From Actinomycetes bacterium (GTDB lineage Bacteria > Actinomycetota > Acidimicrobiia > Acidimicrobiales > RAAP-2), in the NCBI GenBank assembly GCA_021849765.1, contig JAJZSM010000134.1:1-5069 (forward strand): a DNA stretch of 5,069 nucleotides, given 5' to 3'. The stretch's first letter is position 1. Every line of letters starts with the position of its first letter. A program made the translations under genes and the position numbers. Under the pieces are notes generated by a model. The model was not told where the DNA came from, made no database searches, and saw only the letters and a program-made list of their open reading frames with translations. Of the stretch, positions 1-5,069 are shown in pieces.

Positions 1-392
1 CCGCCCTGCTCGCCTACGATCCGAACGCCGACGGTGCGACCAACGTGCGTGCGATGACTGACGCCGCCGAGCACGTCAGGGCCGGCGAAATCACGCGGGC
101 CGTGCGAAACGCCGCGACCGACGCCGGTGAGGTCCACGAGGGTGACTGGATCGGCGTCGACGCCGACTCGGTCCGTTCGATCGCCGAGTCGATCGAGGCC
201 GCGAGCATCGCGCTCCTGGACTCGATGATGACCGAGGACCACGAACTGTTGACGATCATCGAGGGCGAGGGGTCGAGCGCGGCGGTGACTCGTCAGATCA
301 CCGAGTTCGTCGGTGAGACCCACCCGGCGGTGGGCGTCGAGGTCCACCACGGTGGACAGCCCTACTACCCCTACTTCTTCGGCCTCGAGTGA
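1..392 (+). CDS. DAK2-fusion / FakA-like (YloV family) protein, C-terminal part, 5' truncated by window edge
   Basis: The reading frame is open from the window edge (first full codon at 3) to TGA 390-392, giving 129 visible residues. They match the C-terminal domain of the YloV/FakA family (Pfam Dak1_2 type): a GEITRAVRNA segment at visible residues 28-37, GDWIG at 47-51, an ELLTIIEGEG segment at 81-90 and the family-typical GGQP motif at 117-120, five residues before an aromatic-rich end. In Firmicutes, FakA phosphorylates fatty acids held by FakB, giving acyl-phosphate; the ATP-binding DhaL-like domain would lie upstream of the window, so kinase activity cannot be judged here. A GTG at 45 is not the true start, because family-like sequence (ALLAYDPNADGATN) precedes it in frame. 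The gene overlaps recG by 4 nt (GTGA), an arrangement also found in mycobacteria, where a DAK2-domain gene directly precedes recG. The family call is firm; the fatty-acid-kinase role in this organism is inference. Confidence 0.88.
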   Translation, partial: ALLAYDPNADGATNVRAMTDAAEHVRAGEITRAVRNAATDAGEVHEGDWIGVDADSVRSIAESIEAASIALLDSMMTEDHELLTIIEGEGSSAAVTRQITEFVGETHPAVGVEVHHGGQPYYPYFFGLE

Positions 393-2587
393 GTGAGTTG
401 GCGCCGCGACGGCTGCGCCAACTCGGCGAGGTGCGCATCGAGCAGCTTCGTCACGTTGGCGACAAACGGGCCGCGGCGCTGCATGCGATCGGACTCGGGA
501 GCGTGCTCGATCTGCTGACGCACTACCCGCGCCGCTACGTTGACCGGACTCGCCGCGTCGACGTCTCGGACTTGAGCGTGGGTGACGAAGCCGCCGTTTT
601 CGGTACCGTGAGTGCGGTGCGGTCGCGCCGAACGCGCCAGGGCCGTTCGATGGTCGAGGTCACCGTGGCTGACGACGGTGAGACCCTCGACGTCGTGTTC
701 TTCAACCAGGCGTGGCGGGCCAATCAACTCCCTGTGGGAACCCAGGCGCTCTTCTTTGGCAAGGTGGGTGATTACCGGGCGCGCCGCCAGATGGCCAATC
801 CGGTGGTCGACGTGATCGTCGCCGCGACGGGCGACGAACGCGACGCCAGTCGAGTCGGCCGCGTGGTCCCGATCTATCCCGCATCCGGCAAGGCGGGGCT
901 GACGAGCTGGGAGCTCGGTGGCTTCATCGAGGAGTCATTGCGCCGCGCCGGTCCGCTCCTCGACCCACTGCCGCACTGGGTGCTCGCCGAGCGGGGACTC
1001 GTGGCGCGCACCGACGCCTTCTGGGGGATCCACCTGCCCGCCGCACTCGAGGAAGTGGAACCGGCCCGCCGGCGACTGGCCTTTGACGAGTTCCTGCGCT
1101 TGCAGGTGCTGCTCGCGCTGCGCCGGCGCCGGTTGGAACGCGAGTCGGCGGGCGTGGCCCACGCGGTCAGGGTCGAGGACCTCGACCCTGATCCCGGCGT
1201 CGTCGCACCATCGTTGTTGAACCAGTTCCTCGGTGGTCACCGCTACCGGCTCACTGGCGCCCAGCGGCGCGTGCTCGGCGAGATCGTTGCCGACCTCGCG
1301 TCACCGGTGCCGATGCACCGGCTCTTGCAGGGTGACGTGGGCAGCGGTAAGACCATGGTGGCGTTGGCGACGATGCTGGTCGCCGTGGATGATGGCCAGC
1401 AGGCGGCGCTGATGGTGCCCACCGAGGTGCTCGCCGAGCAGCACGTCGCGTCCATCCGCGCCGATCTGACTGAACTGCGGGTGCGTGATCCGGGGGTGCT
1501 CGGCGGGTCACGTCCGCTCGCGGTGCAGCTGCTCAGTGGACGGTTACGCGTGAGCGAACGGCGCGACGCCCTCGCGCGAATCGCGAACGGCGAGGTCGAC
1601 GTCGTCGTCGGCACGCACGCGCTTCTCACGCAGGACGTCACGTTCCGCGCCCTGGGCGTGGTGGTAATCGACGAACAGCACCGCTTCGGTGTCGAACAGC
1701 GCGCGATCCTGCGCGCCAAGGCGTCGAACCGGTCCGGGTTCGACGCCGTGCCCGATCTGCTCGTCATGACCGCGACCCCGATCCCTCGGACGGCCGCGAT
1801 GGTGCTCTTCGGCGACTTGGAACGTTCAGTCCTCGATGAGCTGCCTCAGGGACGGGTACCGATTACGACCGCGTGGGCCCGTTCGGCGGCGGACCAGGAT
1901 GCGTGCTGGCAACGGGTGCGAGCGGAGGTCGCCGCTGGTCACCGGGCGTACGTCATCTGCCCGCTCGTGGAGGAGTCGGAGCGGATCGAAGCGGCGAGTG
2001 CGGTCGAAGAGCACGCCCGACTCGCGAACCACGAGTTGGCGGGGCTGCGCGTGGGGCTGGTGCACGGTCAGATGAAGGGCCCGGACAAGGAGGCGGTGAT
2101 GAACGACTTTCGCGCCGGTCGACTCGACGTGCTCGTCGCCACCGTTGTCATCGAGGTGGGCGTCGACGTGCCCGAGGCGACGGCGATCGTGATCGAAGAC
2201 GCATGGCGCTTCGGACTGGCCCAACTCCACCAGCTCCGTGGCCGCGTCGGCCGTTCGGACCTCGCGAGTTACTGCTACCTGCTCGGCGAGCCCCCGTCGC
2301 CAGACGGTGTCACCCGCCTTGAGGCCCTCGTCGAATCGACCGACGGCTTCGTCCTGGCCGAGGTGGACCTCGCGCTGCGTGGGGAGGGCACGATCCTCGG
2401 GTCTCGCCAACGCGGGCCCAGTGACCTGCGACTCGCGTCGCTGACGCGCGATGGTGACCTGCTCGAGGCCGCCCACGACGTCGCGGGCCGCCTCGTCACC
2501 GACGATCTCGCCGATCAACCCGCACTGGTCGATGAGTTGCGCCTCTTCGTGGACGCCGATGAGGCCGAGTACTTGTTCAAGTCGTGA
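389..2587 (+). CDS. recG: ATP-dependent DNA helicase RecG
   Basis: 732 aa, close to the usual actinobacterial RecG length and slightly longer than E. coli (about 693). RecG is a cytosolic superfamily 2 double-stranded DNA translocase that remodels stalled replication forks and branched recombination intermediates. Visible domains: an N-terminal segment with the HYPRRY motif (45-50); an OB-fold wedge domain (about 65-141); a linker; then the helicase core with Walker A GDVGSGKT (315-322), motif Ia (MVPTEVLAEQH), GTHALLTQ, motif II DEQHRFGVEQR (DEQH at 428-431), motif III TATPIPRT (461-468), and motif VI QLRGRVGRS (615-623). A C-terminal TRG-like region follows (about 660-685: ALRGEGTILGSRQRG). 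All catalytic motifs are intact. The GTG start overlaps the upstream stop (GTGA), implying translational coupling; no strong Shine-Dalgarno is seen. Oddities: W606 stands where the family usually has Glu or Asp (DAWRFGL), R675 replaces the usual Ser of the TRG region, and a 25-bp palindrome lies in the linker codons. Confidence 0.97.
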   Translation: MSELAPRRLRQLGEVRIEQLRHVGDKRAAALHAIGLGSVLDLLTHYPRRYVDRTRRVDVSDLSVGDEAAVFGTVSAVRSRRTRQGRSMVEVTVADDGETLDVVFFNQAWRANQLPVGTQALFFGKVGDYRARRQMANPVVDVIVAATGDERDASRVGRVVPIYPASGKAGLTSWELGGFIEESLRRAGPLLDPLPHWVLAERGLVARTDAFWGIHLPAALEEVEPARRRLAFDEFLRLQVLLALRRRRLERESAGVAHAVRVEDLDPDPGVVAPSLLNQFLGGHRYRLTGAQRRVLGEIVADLASPVPMHRLLQGDVGSGKTMVALATMLVAVDDGQQAALMVPTEVLAEQHVASIRADLTELRVRDPGVLGGSRPLAVQLLSGRLRVSERRDALARIANGEVDVVVGTHALLTQDVTFRALGVVVIDEQHRFGVEQRAILRAKASNRSGFDAVPDLLVMTATPIPRTAAMVLFGDLERSVLDELPQGRVPITTAWARSAADQDACWQRVRAEVAAGHRAYVICPLVEESERIEAASAVEEHARLANHELAGLRVGLVHGQMKGPDKEAVMNDFRAGRLDVLVATVVIEVGVDVPEATAIVIEDAWRFGLAQLHQLRGRVGRSDLASYCYLLGEPPSPDGVTRLEALVESTDGFVLAEVDLALRGEGTILGSRQRGPSDLRLASLTRDGDLLEAAHDVAGRLVTDDLADQPALVDELRLFVDADEAEYLFKS
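1167..1191. repeat. 25-bp perfect palindrome inside recG (12-bp arms, 1-nt centre)
   Basis: Arms TCAGGGTCGAGG (1167-1178) and CCTCGACCCTGA (1180-1191) are exact reverse complements around a central A at 1179. As RNA it would fold as an 11-bp stem closed by a GAC triloop. It lies in codons for the acidic linker between the RecG wedge and helicase domains (around residues 260-268, VRVEDLDPD), a poorly conserved stretch. No T-run follows, so it does not look like an intrinsic terminator. Function is unknown; it may be a chance result of GTC/GAG/GAC/CTC codons. Confidence 0.6.
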
Positions 2588-2600
2588 TAGCACGTAGCCT
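2573..2600 (+). promoter_or_regulatory. Candidate leaderless promoter for rsmD
   Basis: A -35-like TTGTTC (2573-2578) is separated by 16 nt from a TANNNT -10-like TAGCCT (2595-2600). Six nucleotides further on is the GTG start codon of rsmD (2607). This is the spacing at which actinobacterial leaderless transcripts start on the first base of the start codon. It falls in one of the only two real gaps in the operon, and rsmD has only a weak purine stretch (GAGTGG) instead of a clear Shine-Dalgarno. The -35 matches only three consensus bases, so this is a suggestion. Confidence 0.35.
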
Positions 2601-2606
2601 GAGTGG

Positions 2607-3134
2607 GTGCGAGTAATCGGTGGTGTGGCCCGTGGTCGGCCGCTCAAGGCCAAGATCCCCTCGACGGTTCGCCCGACGACCGACTACGCCCGTGAAGCGA
2701 TCTTCTCGATGCTCGAGAGCCGAGGCGGCTTGAGCGGGTTGATCGTGGCGGACCTCTACTGCGGTTCGGGCGCGATGGGGATCGAAGCCCTGTCGCGAGG
2801 GGCGGCCCAGGTGTACTTCGTCGACGCCGACCCCGAGTGCCTGAACGCCGCTCGGACGAACTTGGCGCCACTCGGTCTCACCGGCGAGGCCCATTTCGTG
2901 CGCACCAGCCTGCCGGGATGGCGGCCACCGCTCGCCTTTGACCTGATCGTCGCCGATCCGCCGTACGGCCCGTTGGACGTCGCCGCGCTACTGGAAACCG
3001 TACTCGCCGAGCGCGTCATCATTGAGAATGACCGGTACGCCGACGCCCCCTCGGGCTGGACGGTCACCAAAACCAAGCACTACGGCACTACGCTCGTAAC
3101 GATGTTGGAACCGAGCGAGCAAGGGGCCCCATGA
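2607..3134 (+). CDS. rsmD: 16S rRNA (guanine(966)-N(2))-methyltransferase RsmD
   Basis: 175 aa, slightly shorter than typical RsmD (about 185-200). It transfers a methyl group from S-adenosylmethionine to N2 of G966 of 16S rRNA near the ribosomal P site. The N-terminus RVIGGVARGRPL and RPTTDYAREAIFSML (22-36) are family signatures. The SAM-binding motif I is DLYCGSGAMGIEALSRGA (49-66), followed by the acidic end of strand 2 (FVDAD, 71-75), and the catalytic DPPYG is at 117-121. The C-terminal KHYGTTLVTML matches the closing strands of the fold. The region after DPPY is compact, which explains the short length. GTG 2607 is chosen because the conserved RVIGG begins directly after it. The gene lies 19 nt after recG and its TGA overlaps the coaD ATG (ATGA). 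The rsmD-coaD pair is widespread in bacteria, which strengthens both calls. Confidence 0.96.
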   Translation: MRVIGGVARGRPLKAKIPSTVRPTTDYAREAIFSMLESRGGLSGLIVADLYCGSGAMGIEALSRGAAQVYFVDADPECLNAARTNLAPLGLTGEAHFVRTSLPGWRPPLAFDLIVADPPYGPLDVAALLETVLAERVIIENDRYADAPSGWTVTKTKHYGTTLVTMLEPSEQGAP

Positions 3135-3616
3135 CAGTCGGTCTCATCCCAGGTTCCTTCGATCCGTTTCACAACGGGCATCTGGAGGTCGTCGAGCGGG
3201 CGTCGCATATCTTCGACGAGATTGTCGTCGCCGCGATCCGCAATCCCCAGAAGTCCGAGCCAATGTTCGACCTGGACGAGCGACGCGAGATGATCGCCGA
3301 GAGTTGTGCGCACATCAAGTCCGTGCGGATCGTGTCGATCTCGACACTCCTGGTCGACGTGGCTAAAGATGTCGAGGCGACCGCAATCGTGAAGGGACTG
3401 CGGGCCGTGTCGGACTTCGAGAGCGAGTTGCAGATGGCTCAGATGAACCGTTCACTGTCGGGCGTCGAGACCCTTTTCATCCCGACGAGTTCGAACCACT
3501 CCTTCATTGCGTCGCGGCTGTTGCGCGAGGTGGCCCGCTACGGTGGCAACGTTGACGCCTTCGTGCCGGCCTGCGTCGCGGTGCGACTCCGAGCGAAGAT
3601 GGAGGCACAGCGGTGA
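3131..3616 (+). CDS. coaD: Phosphopantetheine adenylyltransferase (PPAT)
   Basis: 161 aa, standard for the hexameric bacterial enzyme. It converts ATP and 4'-phosphopantetheine to dephospho-CoA and pyrophosphate, the penultimate step of coenzyme A synthesis in the cytosol. The nucleotidyltransferase signature GSFDPFHNGH is at 8-17 (HNGH form of the T/HxGH motif). A lysine at 41 matches the E. coli K42 region, and IVKGLRAVSDFESELQMAQMNR (86-107, in two runs IVKGLRAVSDF and ESELQMAQMNR) holds the phosphate- and ATP-binding residues. K88 stands where E. coli has R88, as I recall also in mycobacteria; R91 is kept. The late ATP-binding loop reads SFIASRLLREVA (124-135), where E. coli has SFISSSLVKEVA, so two of three serines are replaced. 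The ATG overlaps the rsmD stop; AAGGGG at 3121-3126 is a possible Shine-Dalgarno, though only 4 nt away. The end overlaps the next GTG. Confidence 0.97.
   Translation: MTVGLIPGSFDPFHNGHLEVVERASHIFDEIVVAAIRNPQKSEPMFDLDERREMIAESCAHIKSVRIVSISTLLVDVAKDVEATAIVKGLRAVSDFESELQMAQMNRSLSGVETLFIPTSSNHSFIASRLLREVARYGGNVDAFVPACVAVRLRAKMEAQR
3601..3605 (+). promoter_or_regulatory. Strong ribosome binding site for the SepIVA-like gene
   Basis: GGAGG lies 7 nt upstream of GTG 3613, inside the end of coaD. It is the best Shine-Dalgarno match in the window. It fixes the GTG as the start of the next gene and suggests that this protein is initiated independently as well as by coupling through the GTGA overlap. 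Confidence 0.8.
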
Positions 3617-4245
3617 CGTCCTTTGACGGGTACGACCCCGACGAGTTTTCAGCCGAACCCGCTCGGCACGCGCGTCGCGACATCGAAGCCGATCTTCGTC
3701 AGTTGATAGACCTGATCAGTGCGGCGAAACAGATGCCGCTGTCCAATTCGGCGCTCATTCCGCGCGAAGAGGTTCTCGGGCTCTTGGACGACGCCCTGCG
3801 CGATCTGCCCGACGAGATCCGTGAGGCGCGCTGGGCACTGCGTGACCGTGAGGAACTCATGGCCGCCGAGATGCACAAGGCGCAGCAACTCATGGACCAG
3901 GTCCGCGCCGAGGCCGCGCGCATGGTCGACAAGACCGAGATCGTGCGCCAGTCGCGATTGAAGGCCGATCAGATCATCGCCGATGCCCAGGCCCAGGCGC
4001 GCCAGATGATCAACCAGTCCGAGGACTTCATCGACGGCAAGCTCGGCAACTTCGAGATCGTGCTCGAGCGGCTCCTAAAGACCACCCGCTCGGGGCGCGA
4101 GCGGCTGAGCTCCCAGGGTCTGCCGACCTCGCTGCTCGATACACGCGCCACTGAGAGCGACTTCTTGAGCCCCGAGCCCGCGCCGGCGCCGCCCGAGGCG
4201 CCGGCTCCGGCCGATTCGTCCTTTTTCGACCAGGACGCCATCTAG
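3613..4245 (+). CDS. SepIVA-like (DivIVA-related) coiled-coil protein
   Basis: 210 aa with no signal peptide or membrane segment. Residues 23-65 resemble the N-terminal module of mycobacterial SepIVA (Rv2927c): a helix, then a MP...IPREEVLGLLDDA segment. A long charged, Ala/Glu/Arg/Gln-rich helix (about 66-135) is likely coiled coil. A conserved-looking FIDGKLGNFEIVLERLL (139-155) matches, as I recall, the YVDNKLxEFExFL ending of Rv2927c. The tail (187-210) is Pro/Ala-rich and acidic (PEPAPAPPEAPAPA). SepIVA affects septum and cell-envelope growth in mycobacteria; here the role is inferred. Such proteins are often mislabelled ATP synthase F0 subunit B-like because of the coiled coil. The protein is shorter than Rv2927c (about 245 aa), mostly through a shorter coiled coil, and lacks the N-terminal lipid-binding motif of classic DivIVA/Wag31. 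The next gene being DUF177 matches the mycobacterial order Rv2927c-Rv2926c. Start GTG 3613 has a strong GGAGG. Confidence 0.8.
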   Translation: MTSFDGYDPDEFSAEPARHARRDIEADLRQLIDLISAAKQMPLSNSALIPREEVLGLLDDALRDLPDEIREARWALRDREELMAAEMHKAQQLMDQVRAEAARMVDKTEIVRQSRLKADQIIADAQAQARQMINQSEDFIDGKLGNFEIVLERLLKTTRSGRERLSSQGLPTSLLDTRATESDFLSPEPAPAPPEAPAPADSSFFDQDAI

Positions 4246-4249
4246 GGCC

Positions 4250-4801
4250 GTGGCCTCGCCGTATCTCGTCGCCATCTCGCAGTTGGTGCGTAACAGCCCC
4301 GCCACGATGTCAGTCGCCTTTGAGGCGCCCTTTGACGAGGCGCGCGAGTTCGAGCCCCGCGGCGCGGGGGAGACCGACGTGGCCCCCGACGCCCCCGTGC
4401 GGGTGACGCTTCGACTCGAGAGTTTCAGCGGTGGACTGCGCGCCACGGGTACCGTGACGGCGCCGTGGTTCGGGTTCTGTCGACGGTGCTCCAAACCCAT
4501 CGAGGGTCAGGTGGAGGCGACGATCGACGAGCGCTTCGTGCTCGAACGGGGGCCCGAGGACGACCTGGCGTACCTCTACGAGCACGACGAGGTCGACCTC
4601 GCCCCGTTGGTGCACGATGCGGTTTTCCTCGAACTCCCGCTGGCGCCGGTCTGTCGCGACGACTGCCGGGGTTTATGCCCCTACTGTGGAATCGACCGGA
4701 ACGAGGCGTCCTGCGACTGTCGCGCGCCATCAGACTCGCGCTGGGCTACACTTGACGGACTTCGATTCGCGGACGAGTCCGACGAATCGAGCACCGAGTG
4801 A
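4250..4801 (+). CDS. DUF177 / YceD family protein (ribosome-biogenesis-associated)
   Basis: 183 aa. The N-terminus LVAISQLVRNSPATMSVAFEAPF matches the family opening (short strand, then helix), in runs LVAISQLVRNS and PATMSVAFEAPF, so GTG 4250 is preferred to the in-frame GTG 4286 or ATG 4307, even though its Shine-Dalgarno (AGGG, 2 nt away) is poor. A central VTLRLESFSGGLRATGTVTAPW strand region (52-73) is followed by C77xxC80. The hallmark C-terminal cluster LPLAPVCRDDCRGLCPYCG (129-147) then gives C135, C139, C143, C146, with C155 and C157 after it. Eight cysteines in this arrangement suggest bound zinc. The family (E. coli YceD, Rv2926c, plastid DUF177A) is linked to 23S rRNA accumulation in plants; the exact biochemical role is unclear. 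It almost always sits directly upstream of rpmF, as here. It begins 4 nt after the preceding stop and ends 33 nt before rpmF. Confidence 0.93.
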   Translation: MASPYLVAISQLVRNSPATMSVAFEAPFDEAREFEPRGAGETDVAPDAPVRVTLRLESFSGGLRATGTVTAPWFGFCRRCSKPIEGQVEATIDERFVLERGPEDDLAYLYEHDEVDLAPLVHDAVFLELPLAPVCRDDCRGLCPYCGIDRNEASCDCRAPSDSRWATLDGLRFADESDESSTE

Positions 4802-4820
4802 CGGCTCGGCCGCTCAAAGC

Positions 4821-4827
4821 GAAAGAG
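4821..4827 (+). promoter_or_regulatory. Ribosome binding site for rpmF
   Basis: The purine stretch GAAAGAG ends 7 nt before ATG 4835. It is a moderate Shine-Dalgarno match in the 33-nt yceD-rpmF spacer. A short CGGC/GCCG stem (4802-4805 with 4809-4812) sits just upstream and would leave the site open. Confidence 0.5.
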
Positions 4828-4834
4828 ATGATCG

Positions 4835-5014
4835 ATGGCTGTACCCAAGAGGAAGACAAGTAAGGCCCGGACCCGGAGTCGCCGCGCGGCCAACTGGCGC
4901 CTCGAGCGCCCGGCACGCAGCGTGTGCCCGCAGTGCGCGACGGCCAAGCTGCCCCACATCGTGTGCCCCAACTGCGGTTGGTACAAGGGTCGAGTCGCCG
5001 TCGAGGTCAACTGA
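4835..5014 (+). CDS. rpmF: 50S ribosomal protein L32 (zinc-ribbon form)
   Basis: 59 aa, the normal L32 size. It begins MAVPKRKTSKARTRSRRA, the family signature, which is strongly basic for rRNA contact in the large subunit near the exit-tunnel/peptidyl-transferase region. Two CxxC pairs, CPQC (31-34) and CPNC (44-47), form an intact zinc ribbon, so this is the zinc-dependent (C+) type and not the zinc-free paralogue that some actinobacteria switch on during zinc starvation. The C-terminal NCGWYKGR segment is also typical. ATG 4835 is preceded by GAAAGAG at good spacing. The yceD-rpmF-plsX order is one of the most conserved in bacteria. The end of the gene contains the probable Shine-Dalgarno for plsX. 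Confidence 0.98.
   Translation: MAVPKRKTSKARTRSRRAANWRLERPARSVCPQCATAKLPHIVCPNCGWYKGRVAVEVN
5003..5006 (+). promoter_or_regulatory. Ribosome binding site supporting a TTG start for plsX
   Basis: GAGG, inside the last codons of rpmF, is 9 nt from TTG 5016. Upstream in this frame no ATG or GTG is seen within the last dozen codons, and the next ATG (5043) would remove the conserved ALDAM residues. This makes TTG the most likely start. Confidence 0.6.
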
Positions 5015-5015
5015 G

Positions 5016-5069
5016 TTGGCGCTGCCCATCGCACTGGACGCGATGGGCGGTGATTTCGCACCGGCCGAG
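5016..5069 (+). CDS. plsX: Phosphate acyltransferase PlsX, first 18 codons, 3' truncated by window edge
   Basis: The visible residues read MALPIALDAMGGDFAPAE, the family N-terminus (usually IALDAMGGDHAP), with Phe in place of the common His. PlsX is a peripheral membrane enzyme that converts acyl-ACP and phosphate to acyl-phosphate, the donor for PlsY in phosphatidic acid synthesis. The predicted start is TTG, one base after the rpmF stop, with GAGG 9 nt upstream. The yceD-rpmF-plsX order supports the call despite the short visible part. A 13-pair hairpin begins two bases after the start codon. The protein continues beyond the window. Confidence 0.9.
   Translation, partial: MALPIALDAMGGDFAPAE
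5020..5052 (+). promoter_or_regulatory. Strong hairpin directly after the plsX start codon
   Basis: GCCCATCGC (5024-5032) and GCGATGGGC (5040-5048) are perfect reverse complements with a 7-nt loop (ACTGGAC). The stem extends outward by four more pairs (two of them G-U) to 5020/5052, giving 13 pairs. It covers codons 2-13 of plsX. No T-run follows, so it is not a standard terminator; it could hinder ribosome loading or elongation at the TTG start. The structure is directly visible; the regulatory role is inference. Confidence 0.5.

Noticed and set aside
45..47. GTG as the start of the first gene
   Set aside because: The frame is open to the window edge and the residues before it match the FakA/YloV C-terminal domain, so the gene is truncated rather than short.
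151..166. 16-bp perfect palindrome TCGGCGTCGACGCCGA
   Set aside because: It is built around GTCGAC from Val-Asp codons in a GC-rich gene; a palindrome of this length is not very surprising in 5 kb and has no loop to fold as RNA.
1826..2653. A 275-codon open frame on the minus strand, antisense to the end of recG
   Set aside because: It lies opposite the conserved helicase motifs, has no recognisable domain and is a typical by-product of GC-rich codon bias. The same holds for the minus-strand frame at 1243-1767.
3123..3130. GGGGCCCC directly before the coaD ATG
   Set aside because: It is self-complementary but too short and loop-free to form a hairpin; it is also part of rsmD codons and the Shine-Dalgarno region.
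4120..4245. Pro/Ala-rich tail read as a frameshift or a separate small gene
   Set aside because: The frame is continuous with the coiled-coil protein, has the same codon bias and ends at a single stop right before the next gene; low-complexity tails are common in such proteins.
4588..4601. 14-bp palindrome CGAGGTCGACCTCG in the DUF177 gene
   Set aside because: It encodes Asp-Glu-Val-Asp-Leu with common codons; most likely chance.
4752..4757. TTGACG as a -35 box for rpmF
   Set aside because: The sequence 16-18 nt downstream is GC-rich (GAGTCC) and does not resemble a -10 box.

Overview
This 5 kb window is a tightly packed, single-strand (+) housekeeping operon from a GC-rich actinobacterium. 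The GC-rich coding, the frequent GTG/TTG starts, the gene order (fakA-like, recG, rsmD, coaD, a SepIVA/DivIVA-like coiled-coil gene, DUF177/yceD, rpmF, plsX) and a SepIVA-like protein all point to Actinomycetota. The sequence style and the compact order suggest a deep-branching class such as Acidimicrobiia rather than Mycobacteriales or Streptomycetales, but that finer placement is an inference.

Layout: 1-392 is the C-terminal end of a DAK2-fusion/FakA-like protein. 389-2587 is the DNA-repair helicase recG. 2607-3134 is rsmD (16S rRNA G966 methyltransferase). 3131-3616 is coaD (phosphopantetheine adenylyltransferase). 3613-4245 is a coiled-coil SepIVA-like protein. 4250-4801 is a DUF177 (YceD) protein. 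4835-5014 is rpmF (ribosomal protein L32, zinc-ribbon type, 59 aa). 5016 onward is the first 18 codons of plsX. Three junctions are 4-nt stop/start overlaps (GTGA, ATGA, GTGA), two have gaps of 1 and 4 nt, and the only spacers are 19 nt (recG-rsmD) and 33 nt (yceD-rpmF). There is no non-coding stretch over 33 nt, no RNA gene, mobile element, CRISPR array or clear intrinsic terminator, and no real gene is seen on the minus strand.

The genes cover three themes. Replication-fork repair: RecG. Ribosome biogenesis: RsmD, YceD and L32. Membrane and acyl metabolism: CoaD makes the CoA precursor that also supplies the ACP prosthetic group; PlsX and the FakA-like protein belong to families that both yield acyl-phosphate for phospholipid synthesis; and the SepIVA-like protein belongs to a family tied to septum/cell-envelope growth in mycobacteria. 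I found no previously undescribed system. The points worth a second look are small: a 25-bp near-perfect palindrome inside recG, a 13-pair hairpin directly after the plsX start codon, a possible leaderless promoter in front of rsmD, and a few unusual residues in otherwise conserved motifs.
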